Source of the DNA: JBFLYZ01 sp040756415 | GTDB taxonomy: Bacteria > Bacteroidota > Bacteroidia > JADZBD01 | Direction: 5' to 3' | DNA: 64,000 nt | Assembly (NCBI GenBank): GCA_040756415.1 | Contig: JBFLYZ010000014.1 | Span: forward strand, 3,584-67,583 | Shown: piece after piece, positions 7,780 to 16,005 of the stretch | How positions within the stretch are numbered: the first letter of the stretch is position 1 | Layout: every line of letters begins with the position of its first letter | The notes under the pieces: generated by a model | Told to the model about the DNA's origin: nothing | What the model saw: the letters and a program-made list of their open reading frames with translations, nothing else | Databases searched by the model: none | Made by a program: the position numbers and the translations under genes

Positions 7780-10614
7780 TTGAAAAAGGAAAAAAACATA
7801 GACCTGCTGGATGTGAAAAGCCACATCCTGATCAAGGGAGCCCGGCAGCATAACCTGAAGAACATCGATGTTGCCCTTCCCCGTAATCAGTTCGTGGTCA
7901 TTACCGGGCTTTCGGGCTCCGGTAAGTCCTCGCTGGCATTCGATACCCTGTACGCTGAAGGGCAGCGCAGGTATGTAGAGAGTCTTTCGGCCTATGCGCG
8001 CCAGTTCCTGGGCCGCATGAACAAGCCGGATGTGGACTATATACGCGGAATCTCACCGGCCGTAGCCATACAGCAGAAAGTGATCGCGCGAAATCCCCGC
8101 TCAACGGTCGGTACTTCTACCGAGATATACGATTACCTCAAACTGCTGTACGCGCGCATAGGCAAAACTTTTTCGCCCGTAAGCGGCAATATTGTGAAGC
8201 GCCATACCGTAAGCGATGTGGCGGACCATATCAATTCCCTGCCTGATGGCACGCGCGTGATGGTGCTTTCCCCGCTGAAAAGCAAAGCGGACCGTTCGCT
8301 CCGGGAGCAGCTCAGCCTGCTGCAGCAGCAGGGATTTTCGCGTGTGAAAAGCGGCAGGGAGGTGTACAAGATCGAGGACCTGCTCGGGGATAAAAAAGCG
8401 CTGGCATCCGGAAAGGGCGCGGGATGGTATATAGTTATCGACCGTATTACGGTAAACCGCCAGGATGAAGATAACCTCAACCGCATTGCCGACAGCGTGC
8501 AGACGGCTTTCTATGAAGGAGAGGGCGACCTGACGATCGAGCCGGTGGATGATGGGGCTAAGCTGAAGCCAAGGGATTTCAGCAACCGCTTCGAGCTCGA
8601 TGGCATGAGCTTCGAGGAGCCATCGGTGCATTTTTTCAGCTTCAACAATCCCCTGGGCGCATGCCGTACCTGCGAAGGTTTCGGCAGCGTGATCGGTATT
8701 GACGAGGACCTGGTCATACCGGATAAGTCCTTGTCGGTCTACGAAAACGCCATAGCGCCCTGGCGGGGAGAAGGCAGCATGAGCGAATGGAAGAACAACC
8801 TGCTGTTGTCAGCGCACCTGTTCGATTTCCCGGTGCACCGGCCTTACAGCGAGCTGAGCAAAAAACAGCAGCGGCTGCTTTGGGAAGGCAATGCTTATTT
8901 CAGAGGGCTCAACGAGTTCTTCAGGTTCGTGGAGTCGCAGTCGTACAAGATACAGTACCGCGTGATGCTTTCGCGTTACCGGGGAAAGACCACCTGCCCG
9001 GATTGCAGGGGCACGCGCCTGCGCAAAGACGCTGCTTATGTTAAGGTGGCTGCGCGGTCGATCAGCGAAGTGGTGCTTATGCCCGTGAAGGAGGCCCTGG
9101 ATTTTTTCCGGCACATCAAACTGGATAGGCATGAGGCGCAGGTAGCCAGGCGCCTGCTGGTGGAGATCACCAGCCGGCTGCAGTTCCTTTGCGATGTGGG
9201 CCTTGGTTACCTTACGCTGAACCGCCTGTCGAATACCCTCTCGGGCGGTGAGTCGCAGCGCATCAACCTGGCCACCGCGCTGGGCAGCTCGCTGGTGGGA
9301 TCGATGTATATACTGGATGAGCCGAGCATAGGCCTGCATCCCCGCGATACCCAGCGCCTCATCGGTGTGCTGCAGTCGTTGAAAAAGATCGGGAACACGG
9401 TGATCGTGGTGGAGCACGATGAGGAGATCATGCGCGCGGCCGATAAGCTGATCGATATTGGCCCTATGGCCGGAACGCATGGCGGCAGGGTGGTGTTCGA
9501 AGGAGGGCACGATGAGCTGCTGGCCGAAAAGGAAAGCCTTACAGCGCTGTACCTTACCGGGCAGGAAAAGATTGAAGTGCCGGGGCAAAGGAGGAAATGG
9601 AAGAAGTACATTGAAGTGAAAGGCGCGCACGAGAACAACCTGAAGAACATCAACGTAAGGTTCCCGCTCAATACGCTCACGGTGGTAACGGGAGTGAGCG
9701 GCTCCGGAAAAACCTCGCTGGTCAAGCGCATCCTCTACCCGGCATTGAAAAAAATGTACGGTGGATTTGGCGAAATGACCGGCAAATTCTCCAGGCTGGA
9801 CGGCCATACCGACCAGGTGGCTGCGGTGGAGTTCGTGGACCAGAACCCTATAGGAAAAAGCTCGCGCTCCAACCCGGTGACCTATATCAAGGCGTACGAT
9901 GAGATACGCAACCTGTTCGCTGAGCAGCCGGTGGCCCGGCTGAGGAATTACAAGCCTTCGGCATTCTCTTTCAACGTAGACGGGGGGCGCTGCGAAGTGT
10001 GCGAGGGAGAAGGAGAGGTAACGATCGAAATGCAGTTCATGGCCGATGTTCACCTGCAGTGCGAGGCCTGCGGGGGCAAGCGTTTCAAGCAGGACGTGCT
10101 GGAAGTGCTTTACCGCGAAAAGAACATTGCGGATGTGCTGGCCATGACCGTAGATGACGCGATCGATTTTTTTTCAGGTGCGAACGGCAATATGGAGCGC
10201 AAGATCGTTTCCCGGCTCGAGACCCTTTCGGAGGTAGGGTTGGGGTATGTGCAACTGGGTCAAAGCTCCAGCACGCTGAGCGGGGGAGAGGCGCAGCGCA
10301 TCAAGCTGGCGGCTTTTATCGGCCTGGGGCAAAGCTCAACGCCCACCCTCTTTATTTTCGATGAGCCCACCACGGGGCTTCATTTCCACGATATCCGCAA
10401 GCTGCTGCAGGCCTTCAGCGCGCTGATAGCGCAGGGGCATTCGCTGGTGATCATCGAGCACAATACGGAGATCATCAAATGTGCCGACTGGGTGATCGAC
10501 CTGGGGCCTGAAGGTGGCGATGAAGGGGGCCACGTGGTGTTCGAAGGGGTGCCCGAAGAGCTGGTGAAATGCCGGGAAAGCTATACCGGCCGGTTCCTGC
10601 GCGGCAAGCTTTAG
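7780..10614 (+). CDS. uvrA: Excinuclease ABC subunit A
   Basis: 944 residues, the normal length of UvrA, the damage-scanning ATPase of nucleotide excision repair. Two ABC modules are complete: Walker A GLSGSGKSSL (about 43-52) with signature LSGGESQRINLA (about 486-497), and Walker A GVSGSGKTSL (about 637) with signature LSGGEAQRIKLA (about 833). Zinc-binding Cys pairs are present: CRTC (about 294) and CPDC (about 406) in the first half, CEVC (about 737) and CEAC (about 760) in the second. The start codon is TTG; no in-frame ATG precedes the first conserved residues. The stop overlaps the stop of the convergent miaE gene. Confidence 0.97.
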   Translation: MKKEKNIDLLDVKSHILIKGARQHNLKNIDVALPRNQFVVITGLSGSGKSSLAFDTLYAEGQRRYVESLSAYARQFLGRMNKPDVDYIRGISPAVAIQQKVIARNPRSTVGTSTEIYDYLKLLYARIGKTFSPVSGNIVKRHTVSDVADHINSLPDGTRVMVLSPLKSKADRSLREQLSLLQQQGFSRVKSGREVYKIEDLLGDKKALASGKGAGWYIVIDRITVNRQDEDNLNRIADSVQTAFYEGEGDLTIEPVDDGAKLKPRDFSNRFELDGMSFEEPSVHFFSFNNPLGACRTCEGFGSVIGIDEDLVIPDKSLSVYENAIAPWRGEGSMSEWKNNLLLSAHLFDFPVHRPYSELSKKQQRLLWEGNAYFRGLNEFFRFVESQSYKIQYRVMLSRYRGKTTCPDCRGTRLRKDAAYVKVAARSISEVVLMPVKEALDFFRHIKLDRHEAQVARRLLVEITSRLQFLCDVGLGYLTLNRLSNTLSGGESQRINLATALGSSLVGSMYILDEPSIGLHPRDTQRLIGVLQSLKKIGNTVIVVEHDEEIMRAADKLIDIGPMAGTHGGRVVFEGGHDELLAEKESLTALYLTGQEKIEVPGQRRKWKKYIEVKGAHENNLKNINVRFPLNTLTVVTGVSGSGKTSLVKRILYPALKKMYGGFGEMTGKFSRLDGHTDQVAAVEFVDQNPIGKSSRSNPVTYIKAYDEIRNLFAEQPVARLRNYKPSAFSFNVDGGRCEVCEGEGEVTIEMQFMADVHLQCEACGGKRFKQDVLEVLYREKNIADVLAMTVDDAIDFFSGANGNMERKIVSRLETLSEVGLGYVQLGQSSSTLSGGEAQRIKLAAFIGLGQSSTPTLFIFDEPTTGLHFHDIRKLLQAFSALIAQGHSLVIIEHNTEIIKCADWVIDLGPEGGDEGGHVVFEGVPEELVKCRESYTGRFLRGKL

Positions 10615-11192
10615 CCGTGGATATTCTCTTTCTTTCCGTAATTGGCGATCACCCTGGCCTCGTATTCCAGCCATTCCTTCCAGCGCTGGTCCACGTCCAC
10701 CTCCTCTGAATATTTTTTCGCGAAACCGAGAAATACGGTGTAATGGTTCGCTTCAGAGATCATCAGGTCGCGGTAGAACGTTTTCAGCTCTTCATTTTTT
10801 ATGTTCTCCGACAGCACCCTGAAACGCTCGCAGCTACGCGCCTCGATCATGGCCGCGAAGAGCAGTCGCTCCACCAGCGCCACATTGCGCGAGACCCCTT
10901 TGCGCATGAACTTGTACAGCTCGTTCACATAGTCGTCCTTCCGCTCTGGGCCCAGGGCTTTGCCCCGCGCCTTGATCTTTTCATGCACCATGGCAAAATG
11001 GCTCATTTCCTCCTGTGCGATGGCAATGAGCGTATCCACCATCTCGGTGCGCTCGGGGTTGGATACGATCAGCGATATGCAGTTGGTGGCTGCCTTTTGC
11101 TCGCACCAGGCGTGATCGGTCAGGATCTCATCGATGTTGCTCTCAACGATGTTCACCCACCGCGGGTCGGTTGGTAGTTTTAATCCCAGCAT
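10611..11192 (-). CDS. miaE: tRNA-(ms2io6A)-hydroxylase, MiaE family
   Basis: 193 residues of a ferritin-like di-iron hydroxylase. Candidate iron ligands sit in four helices: Glu31 (WCEQKAA), Glu62/His65 (EEMSH), Glu117 (MIEARSCERF) and Glu147/His150 (SEANHY). MiaE hydroxylates the isopentenyl group of ms2i6A37 in tRNAs that read U-starting codons, using oxygen. The 3' end is shared with uvrA: TTAG serves as TAG for uvrA and, reversed, TAA for this gene. Length and motifs fit the bacterial family well. No partner gene lies nearby. Confidence 0.9.
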   Translation of the reverse strand: MLGLKLPTDPRWVNIVESNIDEILTDHAWCEQKAATNCISLIVSNPERTEMVDTLIAIAQEEMSHFAMVHEKIKARGKALGPERKDDYVNELYKFMRKGVSRNVALVERLLFAAMIEARSCERFRVLSENIKNEELKTFYRDLMISEANHYTVFLGFAKKYSEEVDVDQRWKEWLEYEARVIANYGKKENIHG

Positions 11193-11219
11193 ATGGACAG
11201 CAAATATCCGAATACCGCG

Positions 11220-12461
11220 CTAATCCGGGTTGGATTCGATGAATTTTTTCATCAGGGGACCGCTTATCAGAGAGGTGACCAGGGCCATGATCACCAGGGC
11301 CACGAACATACGCTCATCGATCAGGCCCGCGTTGAGCGCCAGCGTGCCAAGTATGATCTCCATGGCGCCCCGTGCATTGAGGCCGAATCCCACCGCGATG
11401 GATTCGCGTTTCGACAGGCCGCCCATGTAGGCGCCCAGCGAGGCGCCAATCAGCTTGCAGACCACAGCGAGGAAGAGGACGATAGCAACCAGTTGCGGGT
11501 CGAAGTTCTGGATGAAGTTCACTTTGAGCCCAAGGGACACGAAAAAGAGCGGAGCGAATACGTTGGTCACGAACTGGTGGATGATCTCCCGCGCGCGCTC
11601 GTGCAGGTGCACCGAATCCCCGAAGGCGATGCCCATGATGAAGGCTCCCAGTATGGCATGCAGCCCGATGTTCTCGGTAAACGCAGCGCTCAGGAAGCAG
11701 AGGCCGAAGGCCAGGGAAAGCACGCCACCGGGCCAGGAGAGCCTGGACTGCACCCAGGGCAGGGCGCGGTCGATGATGCGCCTGCCGATCAGCAGCATGA
11801 ACAGCCCGAAGCCGAGTATCATCCCGACCGAATACCATACGTTGGTGATCTCGCCTTCTTTACCCATCATGGAAAGCACGAGCGAGAAGAGCAGCCAGCC
11901 GGTGAGGTCATCGAAAATGGCCGAAGCGATCACGATCTGCCCGACCCGGGTCTTATAGATGTTCAGGTCCATCAGGATCTTGGCGATAACGGGTATGGCC
12001 GAAATAGCCATGGCCGTTCCGAAAAAAATGGAATAGACCAGGTCGTTGCCCGGGGTGAGGTTGAACCAATGCGGGGCGAACCATACCGCGGCAAAGCCCA
12101 GCGCAAAGGGAATGATCATGCTGGTAAAGCTCGTGTAGATCGCGGTTTTGCCCTGCTTGAGCATGATCTGCAATTGCACTTCCATGCCCGCGACAAACAA
12201 CAGCATGATCACCGCCAGCGAAGTGATGCCGTCAAGCGCGATCTTGGCCGCCCCGGCAGAAGGGAAGAGCGATTTGAACAGCCCGGGGTCTATGCTGCCC
12301 AGCACGGTGGGGCCGAGCAGTATACCCACGATCAGCTCGCCCATCACGATGGGCAGTTTGAACTTTTTGCCCAGCTCCGAGATCAGCCGCGCCAGGATCA
12401 GCATGATGCCGATGGCGATCAGCAGGGTGAGCAGGTCGTTATGGGAGAATTTCATGGGCAT
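11220..12461 (-). CDS. Cation:proton antiporter, CPA2 family (KefB/NapA-like membrane domain)
   Basis: 413 residues, almost entirely hydrophobic with about 12-13 membrane segments. The start region (LPIVMGELIVGILLGPTVLG) is the typical first re-entrant part of CPA2 exchangers. The ion-binding region is visible as IASAIFDDLTGWLLFSLVLS with the Asp-Asp pair used in electrogenic sodium/proton exchange, and LNARGAMEIILG near the end is the usual inverted-helix motif. There is no TrkA/RCK domain. The gene follows the universal stress protein after one base, so the exchanger and the stress protein are co-expressed, which suggests nucleotide-dependent control of ion flux. A second Met at 12455 is an alternative start. 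Confidence 0.9.
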   Translation of the reverse strand: MPMKFSHNDLLTLLIAIGIMLILARLISELGKKFKLPIVMGELIVGILLGPTVLGSIDPGLFKSLFPSAGAAKIALDGITSLAVIMLLFVAGMEVQLQIMLKQGKTAIYTSFTSMIIPFALGFAAVWFAPHWFNLTPGNDLVYSIFFGTAMAISAIPVIAKILMDLNIYKTRVGQIVIASAIFDDLTGWLLFSLVLSMMGKEGEITNVWYSVGMILGFGLFMLLIGRRIIDRALPWVQSRLSWPGGVLSLAFGLCFLSAAFTENIGLHAILGAFIMGIAFGDSVHLHERAREIIHQFVTNVFAPLFFVSLGLKVNFIQNFDPQLVAIVLFLAVVCKLIGASLGAYMGGLSKRESIAVGFGLNARGAMEIILGTLALNAGLIDERMFVALVIMALVTSLISGPLMKKFIESNPD

Positions 12462-12462
12462 G

Positions 12463-13344
12463 TCATACGCGCGAGTGAACGATCAGTACGTTACAGGGCA
12501 GGTCGGCAAGTATGTATTCTATGTCATGCGTGAAGATCCTGTCGAGGAGGGTGAGGTTGGTATCGGGCGAGTTGATGACCAGCAGGTCGGCCTTTTTATC
12601 GCGCGCGTATTTGCTGATGGCGTAGCCCGGCTTGCCCTTGATGGTCTTTTCCGTGATCTTTACCTTGTCGGTCTTGCATTGCTCGATCACCGAATGCAGC
12701 TTTTCTTCTTCTTCGGCCGAAAGACTTTTCTTCAGCTCCTTGGCCTCGGGGGCCGTGCTTTCATCCGCAATGGTCATGGCCAGGGCGGGGGTATGCACCT
12801 CCTTAACCACCGTGATCTCCCTGATGTCGTAGCTCTCAGCGAAATAGAGAGCGGTGTTGATGGTGTGTATGGTCTTGGGATTTTCGACACCGTTTACGAT
12901 GATCTTCCTGGGTTTGCTGGCATTGACATGCGGTGTAGTGAGCAGCAGTACCGAGCATTTCGCCTTCCGGCTGATGCTGCGGGCCAGGGATCCGATGTAG
13001 AAGGTCAGCAGGTTCTCTTTTTGCAGAGCGCCAATAATCAGCAGGTCCACAATATTGAGCTTGCATATCTTGAGTATGCTGTCAGCGGGAGTCCCCTGCG
13101 TCCAGATCACGCGAACGCTTTCGGGGCTGATGCCGAGCTTATCCATCATCTTCTGCAGCTTTTCTTCCTTGTTGGCCGTTTTAGCTCCCACATGAATGAG
13201 GATGAGCGAAGCGTCAAGCACGAAGGCCAGGCGCCTGGCCTCCGCCAGCACCGCTTCCAGGCGCGGAGAAAAGGCAATGGCCACGGCAATGGTTTCAAAT
13301 GGATAGGAAGGACGCTTTTTGAGCTTAGCCAGGTTGAAGGTCAT
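12463..13344 (-). CDS. Tandem two-domain universal stress protein (UspA-like)
   Basis: 293 residues with two Usp folds: the first about 15-140 (TIAVAIAFSPRLEAVLAEAR ... DLLIIGALQKENLLTFYIGS with SISRKAKCSVLLL), the second about 150-290 (RKIIVNGVENPKTIHTINTA ... ADLLVINSPDTNLTLLDRIF with LPCNVLIVHS). The ATP-binding G-2x-G-9x-G(S/T) signature is only partly kept in each half (GSLARSIS in the first), so nucleotide binding is uncertain. It is first in the operon with the antiporter and has a clear TAnnTTTG promoter twenty bases upstream. Confidence 0.88.
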   Translation of the reverse strand: MTFNLAKLKKRPSYPFETIAVAIAFSPRLEAVLAEARRLAFVLDASLILIHVGAKTANKEEKLQKMMDKLGISPESVRVIWTQGTPADSILKICKLNIVDLLIIGALQKENLLTFYIGSLARSISRKAKCSVLLLTTPHVNASKPRKIIVNGVENPKTIHTINTALYFAESYDIREITVVKEVHTPALAMTIADESTAPEAKELKKSLSAEEEEKLHSVIEQCKTDKVKITEKTIKGKPGYAISKYARDKKADLLVINSPDTNLTLLDRIFTHDIEYILADLPCNVLIVHSRV

Positions 13345-13363
13345 GGTCGGATTTGTTGATAAA

Positions 13364-13371
13364 CAAAGGTA
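13364..13371 (-). promoter_or_regulatory. -7 box (TACCTTTG, minus strand) for the stress protein-antiporter operon
   Basis: Matches TAnnTTTG; predicted start near 13357, about 12 bases before the ATG at 13344. Confidence 0.5.
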
Positions 13372-13415
13372 AAATTATAACAGGAAACGCTAAATCCTTA
13401 ATGAAAATAATTGCG

Positions 13416-13423
13416 TATGTTTG
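13416..13423 (+). promoter_or_regulatory. -7 box (TATGTTTG) for the lipid-modification operon
   Basis: Exact TAnnTTTG match. The predicted transcript start near 13429 lies downstream of the possible TTG start at 13421 and upstream of the GTG at 13439, and so favours the GTG start for the desaturase. Confidence 0.5.
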
Positions 13424-13438
13424 GGAAACGATTCTGTT

Positions 13439-14176
13439 GTGAAGTATATTCTGCTTTTCTTCGTATTGCACTGGTTCCTGTCCCTTTTTTGCCAGACCTT
13501 TTTCCTGCATCGCTACGCCTCGCATAAAATGTTTACGATGAACAGGTTCTGGGAGCGATTTTTTTACTTTTTCACCTTTCTCACCCAGGGCTCGTCCTTC
13601 CTGAATCCACGGGCCTATGCCATCATGCACCGCATGCATCACGCGTTCAGCGACACCGAAAAAGACCCGCATTCGCCCCATTTCATCAAAGATGTGTGGG
13701 GGCTGATGATCAAGACCAAGAATATTTACCTGCAGTACGCCAAATACAAAAAGCAGCCCGAGCCCGAGTTCATTGACCGTTACCCTGAATGGAAGCTTAT
13801 GGACTACCTGTCCGACCTGTGGCTTACGCGTATCCTTTTTATCCTGGCTTATACCGCTTTTTACGTCCGGTTCGTGCCGGACGGGCAATGGTGGTGGTAT
13901 CCCCTCCTGCTGGTACATTTTTTCATGGGACCCGTTCATGGGGCCATCGTGAACTGGTGCGGGCACAAGTACGGATATTCCAATTTCGATAATGAGGACC
14001 ACAGCAAAAACAGCCTTCCCGTGGACCTGCTGATGATGGGGGAGCTCTTCCAGAACAATCATCACCGCAGCCCGAATAACGCAAATTTCGCCCGCAAGTG
14101 GTTCGAGTTCGACCCCACTTATCCCGTCATGCGCGTATTGCACTGGACGGGGATCATTCAGCTAAGAAAAATATAG
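13439..14176 (+). CDS. Membrane fatty acid desaturase (acyl-CoA desaturase type)
   Basis: 245 residues from the GTG at 13439; a TTG six codons earlier is possible but lies on the promoter box. The three histidine clusters of the non-haem di-iron desaturases are all present: HRYASH (about 24-29), HRMHH (about 64-68) and NNHHRSPNN near the C-terminus. Membrane helices are at about 2-20, 40-60, 125-145 and 150-175. The protein is shorter than typical delta-9 desaturases (300+) but keeps the whole catalytic core. It starts a three-gene run with a DUF1295 protein (one-base gap) and a cyclopropane-synthase-like methyltransferase, so it probably makes the double bond used by the downstream enzymes. 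Substrate and regiochemistry are unknown. Confidence 0.87.
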   Translation: MKYILLFFVLHWFLSLFCQTFFLHRYASHKMFTMNRFWERFFYFFTFLTQGSSFLNPRAYAIMHRMHHAFSDTEKDPHSPHFIKDVWGLMIKTKNIYLQYAKYKKQPEPEFIDRYPEWKLMDYLSDLWLTRILFILAYTAFYVRFVPDGQWWWYPLLLVHFFMGPVHGAIVNWCGHKYGYSNFDNEDHSKNSLPVDLLMMGELFQNNHHRSPNNANFARKWFEFDPTYPVMRVLHWTGIIQLRKI

Positions 14177-14177
14177 C

Positions 14178-14969
14178 ATGAACAACCCCTACGTTCTGAT
14201 CCCGCTCGTATCCTTCGCCTGCTGCAGCCTCATCATGATCCTGGTTTGGATCTGGGCCTGGCGTATCCGTAACGCGGGCGTGGTGGATATTTTCTGGGCC
14301 TTCAACTTTACGGTGATCGCTGCTGTGATCTGGCTCATGGCCGATGGCTATGAGCTGCGCAAAACCCTGGTGTGCGCACTGGCCGGGCTCTGGAGCCTGC
14401 GCCTGGGCATTTACCTGCTTGTTCGCGTGGGATCGCACCTGAAGGAGGAGGAGGGCCGCTACAGGCAGTTGCGGCAGGAGTGGGGGCCTCATCCCGACCG
14501 CGCCTTTTTCTTTTTCTTCCAGGCACAGGCCCTGTCCAATATCTTTCTTTCCATTCCCTTTTTCATCATCGCGCTGAACCCCGATCCGGTGCTTCACCTG
14601 CCGGAGAAGATCGGGGCCGGCATGTGGCTGCTATCCATTATCGGAGAGGGGGCGGCTGATATGCAATTGAAGCTATTCAAGAACGATCCGGCCAATAAGG
14701 GCAAGGTGTGCCAGAAAGGCCTGTGGTATTATTCCAGGCATCCCAACTACTTCTTCCAGTTCATGATCTGGGTCTCCGTATTCATCTTTGCGCTTTCCAG
14801 CGATTACGGCTGGATATCCATCGTTTGCCCCCTTACGATATTTTACCTGATATGGAAGGTCACCGGCATTCCCATGACCGAGGAGCAATCGCTGCGCACC
14901 AAGGGCGATGCCTTCCGCGAATACCAGCGAACTACCAGCGTATTCGTTCCCTGGTTCAAGAAGAGGTGA
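14178..14969 (+). CDS. DUF1295 (steroid 5-alpha-reductase-like) membrane protein
   Basis: 263 residues with six or seven membrane segments. The DUF1295 pattern is clear: RNAGVVDIFWAFNFTVIAAV near the start, and KGLWYYSRHPNYFFQFMIWV (about 178-197) with the conserved SRHPNY motif of NADPH-dependent reductases of the ICMT/5-alpha-reductase superfamily, followed by EEQSLRTKGDAFREYQRTTS. In many bacteria this family is encoded with cyclopropane-fatty-acid-type methyltransferases. Here it lies between such a gene and a desaturase with gaps of one base on each side, which fits a reductive step on a modified acyl chain. That role is inference. Confidence 0.88.
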   Translation: MNNPYVLIPLVSFACCSLIMILVWIWAWRIRNAGVVDIFWAFNFTVIAAVIWLMADGYELRKTLVCALAGLWSLRLGIYLLVRVGSHLKEEEGRYRQLRQEWGPHPDRAFFFFFQAQALSNIFLSIPFFIIALNPDPVLHLPEKIGAGMWLLSIIGEGAADMQLKLFKNDPANKGKVCQKGLWYYSRHPNYFFQFMIWVSVFIFALSSDYGWISIVCPLTIFYLIWKVTGIPMTEEQSLRTKGDAFREYQRTTSVFVPWFKKR

Positions 14970-14970
14970 T

Positions 14971-16005
14971 ATGTGGTATGACGGTCTGCTCGAACGGGAT
15001 CTTGTTCCGGATTTCCTGATACGAAAGGGCATACGAAAGCTCCTGCGCCAGCGCTTGCGCGAAGAGGATAAGGGCAGCCCCGAGGCCAATAGAAAACACC
15101 TGCAGGCGCTGGTGGAGGAGCTGAAATCTTCGCCCATCGCTATTGAAACGAAAGCCGCCAATGAACAGCACTATGAAGTACCCACCGGTTTCTATAAGCT
15201 CTGCCTGGGCAGGCATTTAAAGTACAGCGGTTGTTTTTATAAAGAAGGCGTTACCGATCTTTCGGTGGCTGAGAAAGATATGCTCGAGCTGACCTGTGAG
15301 CGGGCCGGGCTGAAGGATGGCATGGATATCCTGGAACTAGGTTGCGGATGGGGGTCCCTGTCGTTGTTCATGGCTGCCAGGTTCCCGCAAAGCCGCATCA
15401 CAGGAGTTTCCAATTCGCGAACGCAAAAAATGCATATTGATGAGGAGGCCGAGAAGAGAGGCCTTAAGAACCTGGATATCGTCACGGCCGATATGAATGT
15501 TTTTTCAACTGAAAAGAGGTTCGATCGCGTGGTTTCGGTAGAGATGTTCGAGCATATGCGCAATTACCATGAGTTGATGAAAAGGATCGCGGGCTGGCTT
15601 AATGACGATGGCCGCTTGTTCGTTCATATTTTTACGCACAGGACATTTGCGTATAAATTCGAGGTGAAGGATGAGACGGACTGGATGAGCAACTATTTTT
15701 TTACCGGGGGCATTATGCCCAGCAACGACCTGCTCTTTTATTTTGACGAGCATATGGTAAAAGAAAATTTCTGGGAAGTGAACGGCCTGCACTATTCAAA
15801 GACCGCTGAGGCCTGGCTGAAGAATATGGACCGGCACAGGAAAGAGATACTGGAATTGTTCAGGATCACTTACGGTGACAAGCAGGCGCTGAAGTGGTTC
15901 GTGTACTGGCGAATATTCTATATGGCCTGCGCTGAACTGTGGGGCTACGGCCAGGGAAGAGAATGGATGGTTTGCCACTACCTGTTCAAAAAAAGGCGAT
16001 CATAG
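14971..16005 (+). CDS. Cyclopropane-fatty-acyl-phospholipid synthase-like methyltransferase
   Basis: 344 residues from the ATG at 14971, one base after the DUF1295 stop; a longer frame starting inside that gene is rejected. The SAM-binding motif is ILELGCGWGSLSLFMAARFP (about 126-145). Catalytic-site features of the CFA synthase family follow: SVEMFEHMRNYHELM with the Glu of MFEH and LFVHIFTHR with the bicarbonate-region His. The N-terminal ~100 residues would carry the lipid-recognition helices. The protein methylates or cyclopropanates an unsaturated acyl chain in a membrane lipid using SAM. Members of this group also include plant amine N-methyltransferase-like proteins, so the exact product is open. 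Its end overlaps the convergent surface-protein gene by six bases. Confidence 0.87.
   Translation: MWYDGLLERDLVPDFLIRKGIRKLLRQRLREEDKGSPEANRKHLQALVEELKSSPIAIETKAANEQHYEVPTGFYKLCLGRHLKYSGCFYKEGVTDLSVAEKDMLELTCERAGLKDGMDILELGCGWGSLSLFMAARFPQSRITGVSNSRTQKMHIDEEAEKRGLKNLDIVTADMNVFSTEKRFDRVVSVEMFEHMRNYHELMKRIAGWLNDDGRLFVHIFTHRTFAYKFEVKDETDWMSNYFFTGGIMPSNDLLFYFDEHMVKENFWEVNGLHYSKTAEAWLKNMDRHRKEILELFRITYGDKQALKWFVYWRIFYMACAELWGYGQGREWMVCHYLFKKRRS

Noticed and set aside
11193..12533. A 446-codon plus-strand ORF opposite the antiporter gene
   Set aside because: It is the mirror of the antiporter and stress-protein genes; the residue composition (His/Gln/Asp-rich) is typical of antisense frames.
13401..13442. 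A 13-codon leader ORF whose stop overlaps the desaturase GTG start
   Set aside because: The predicted transcript start (~13429) lies inside it, so it would not be transcribed; probably chance.
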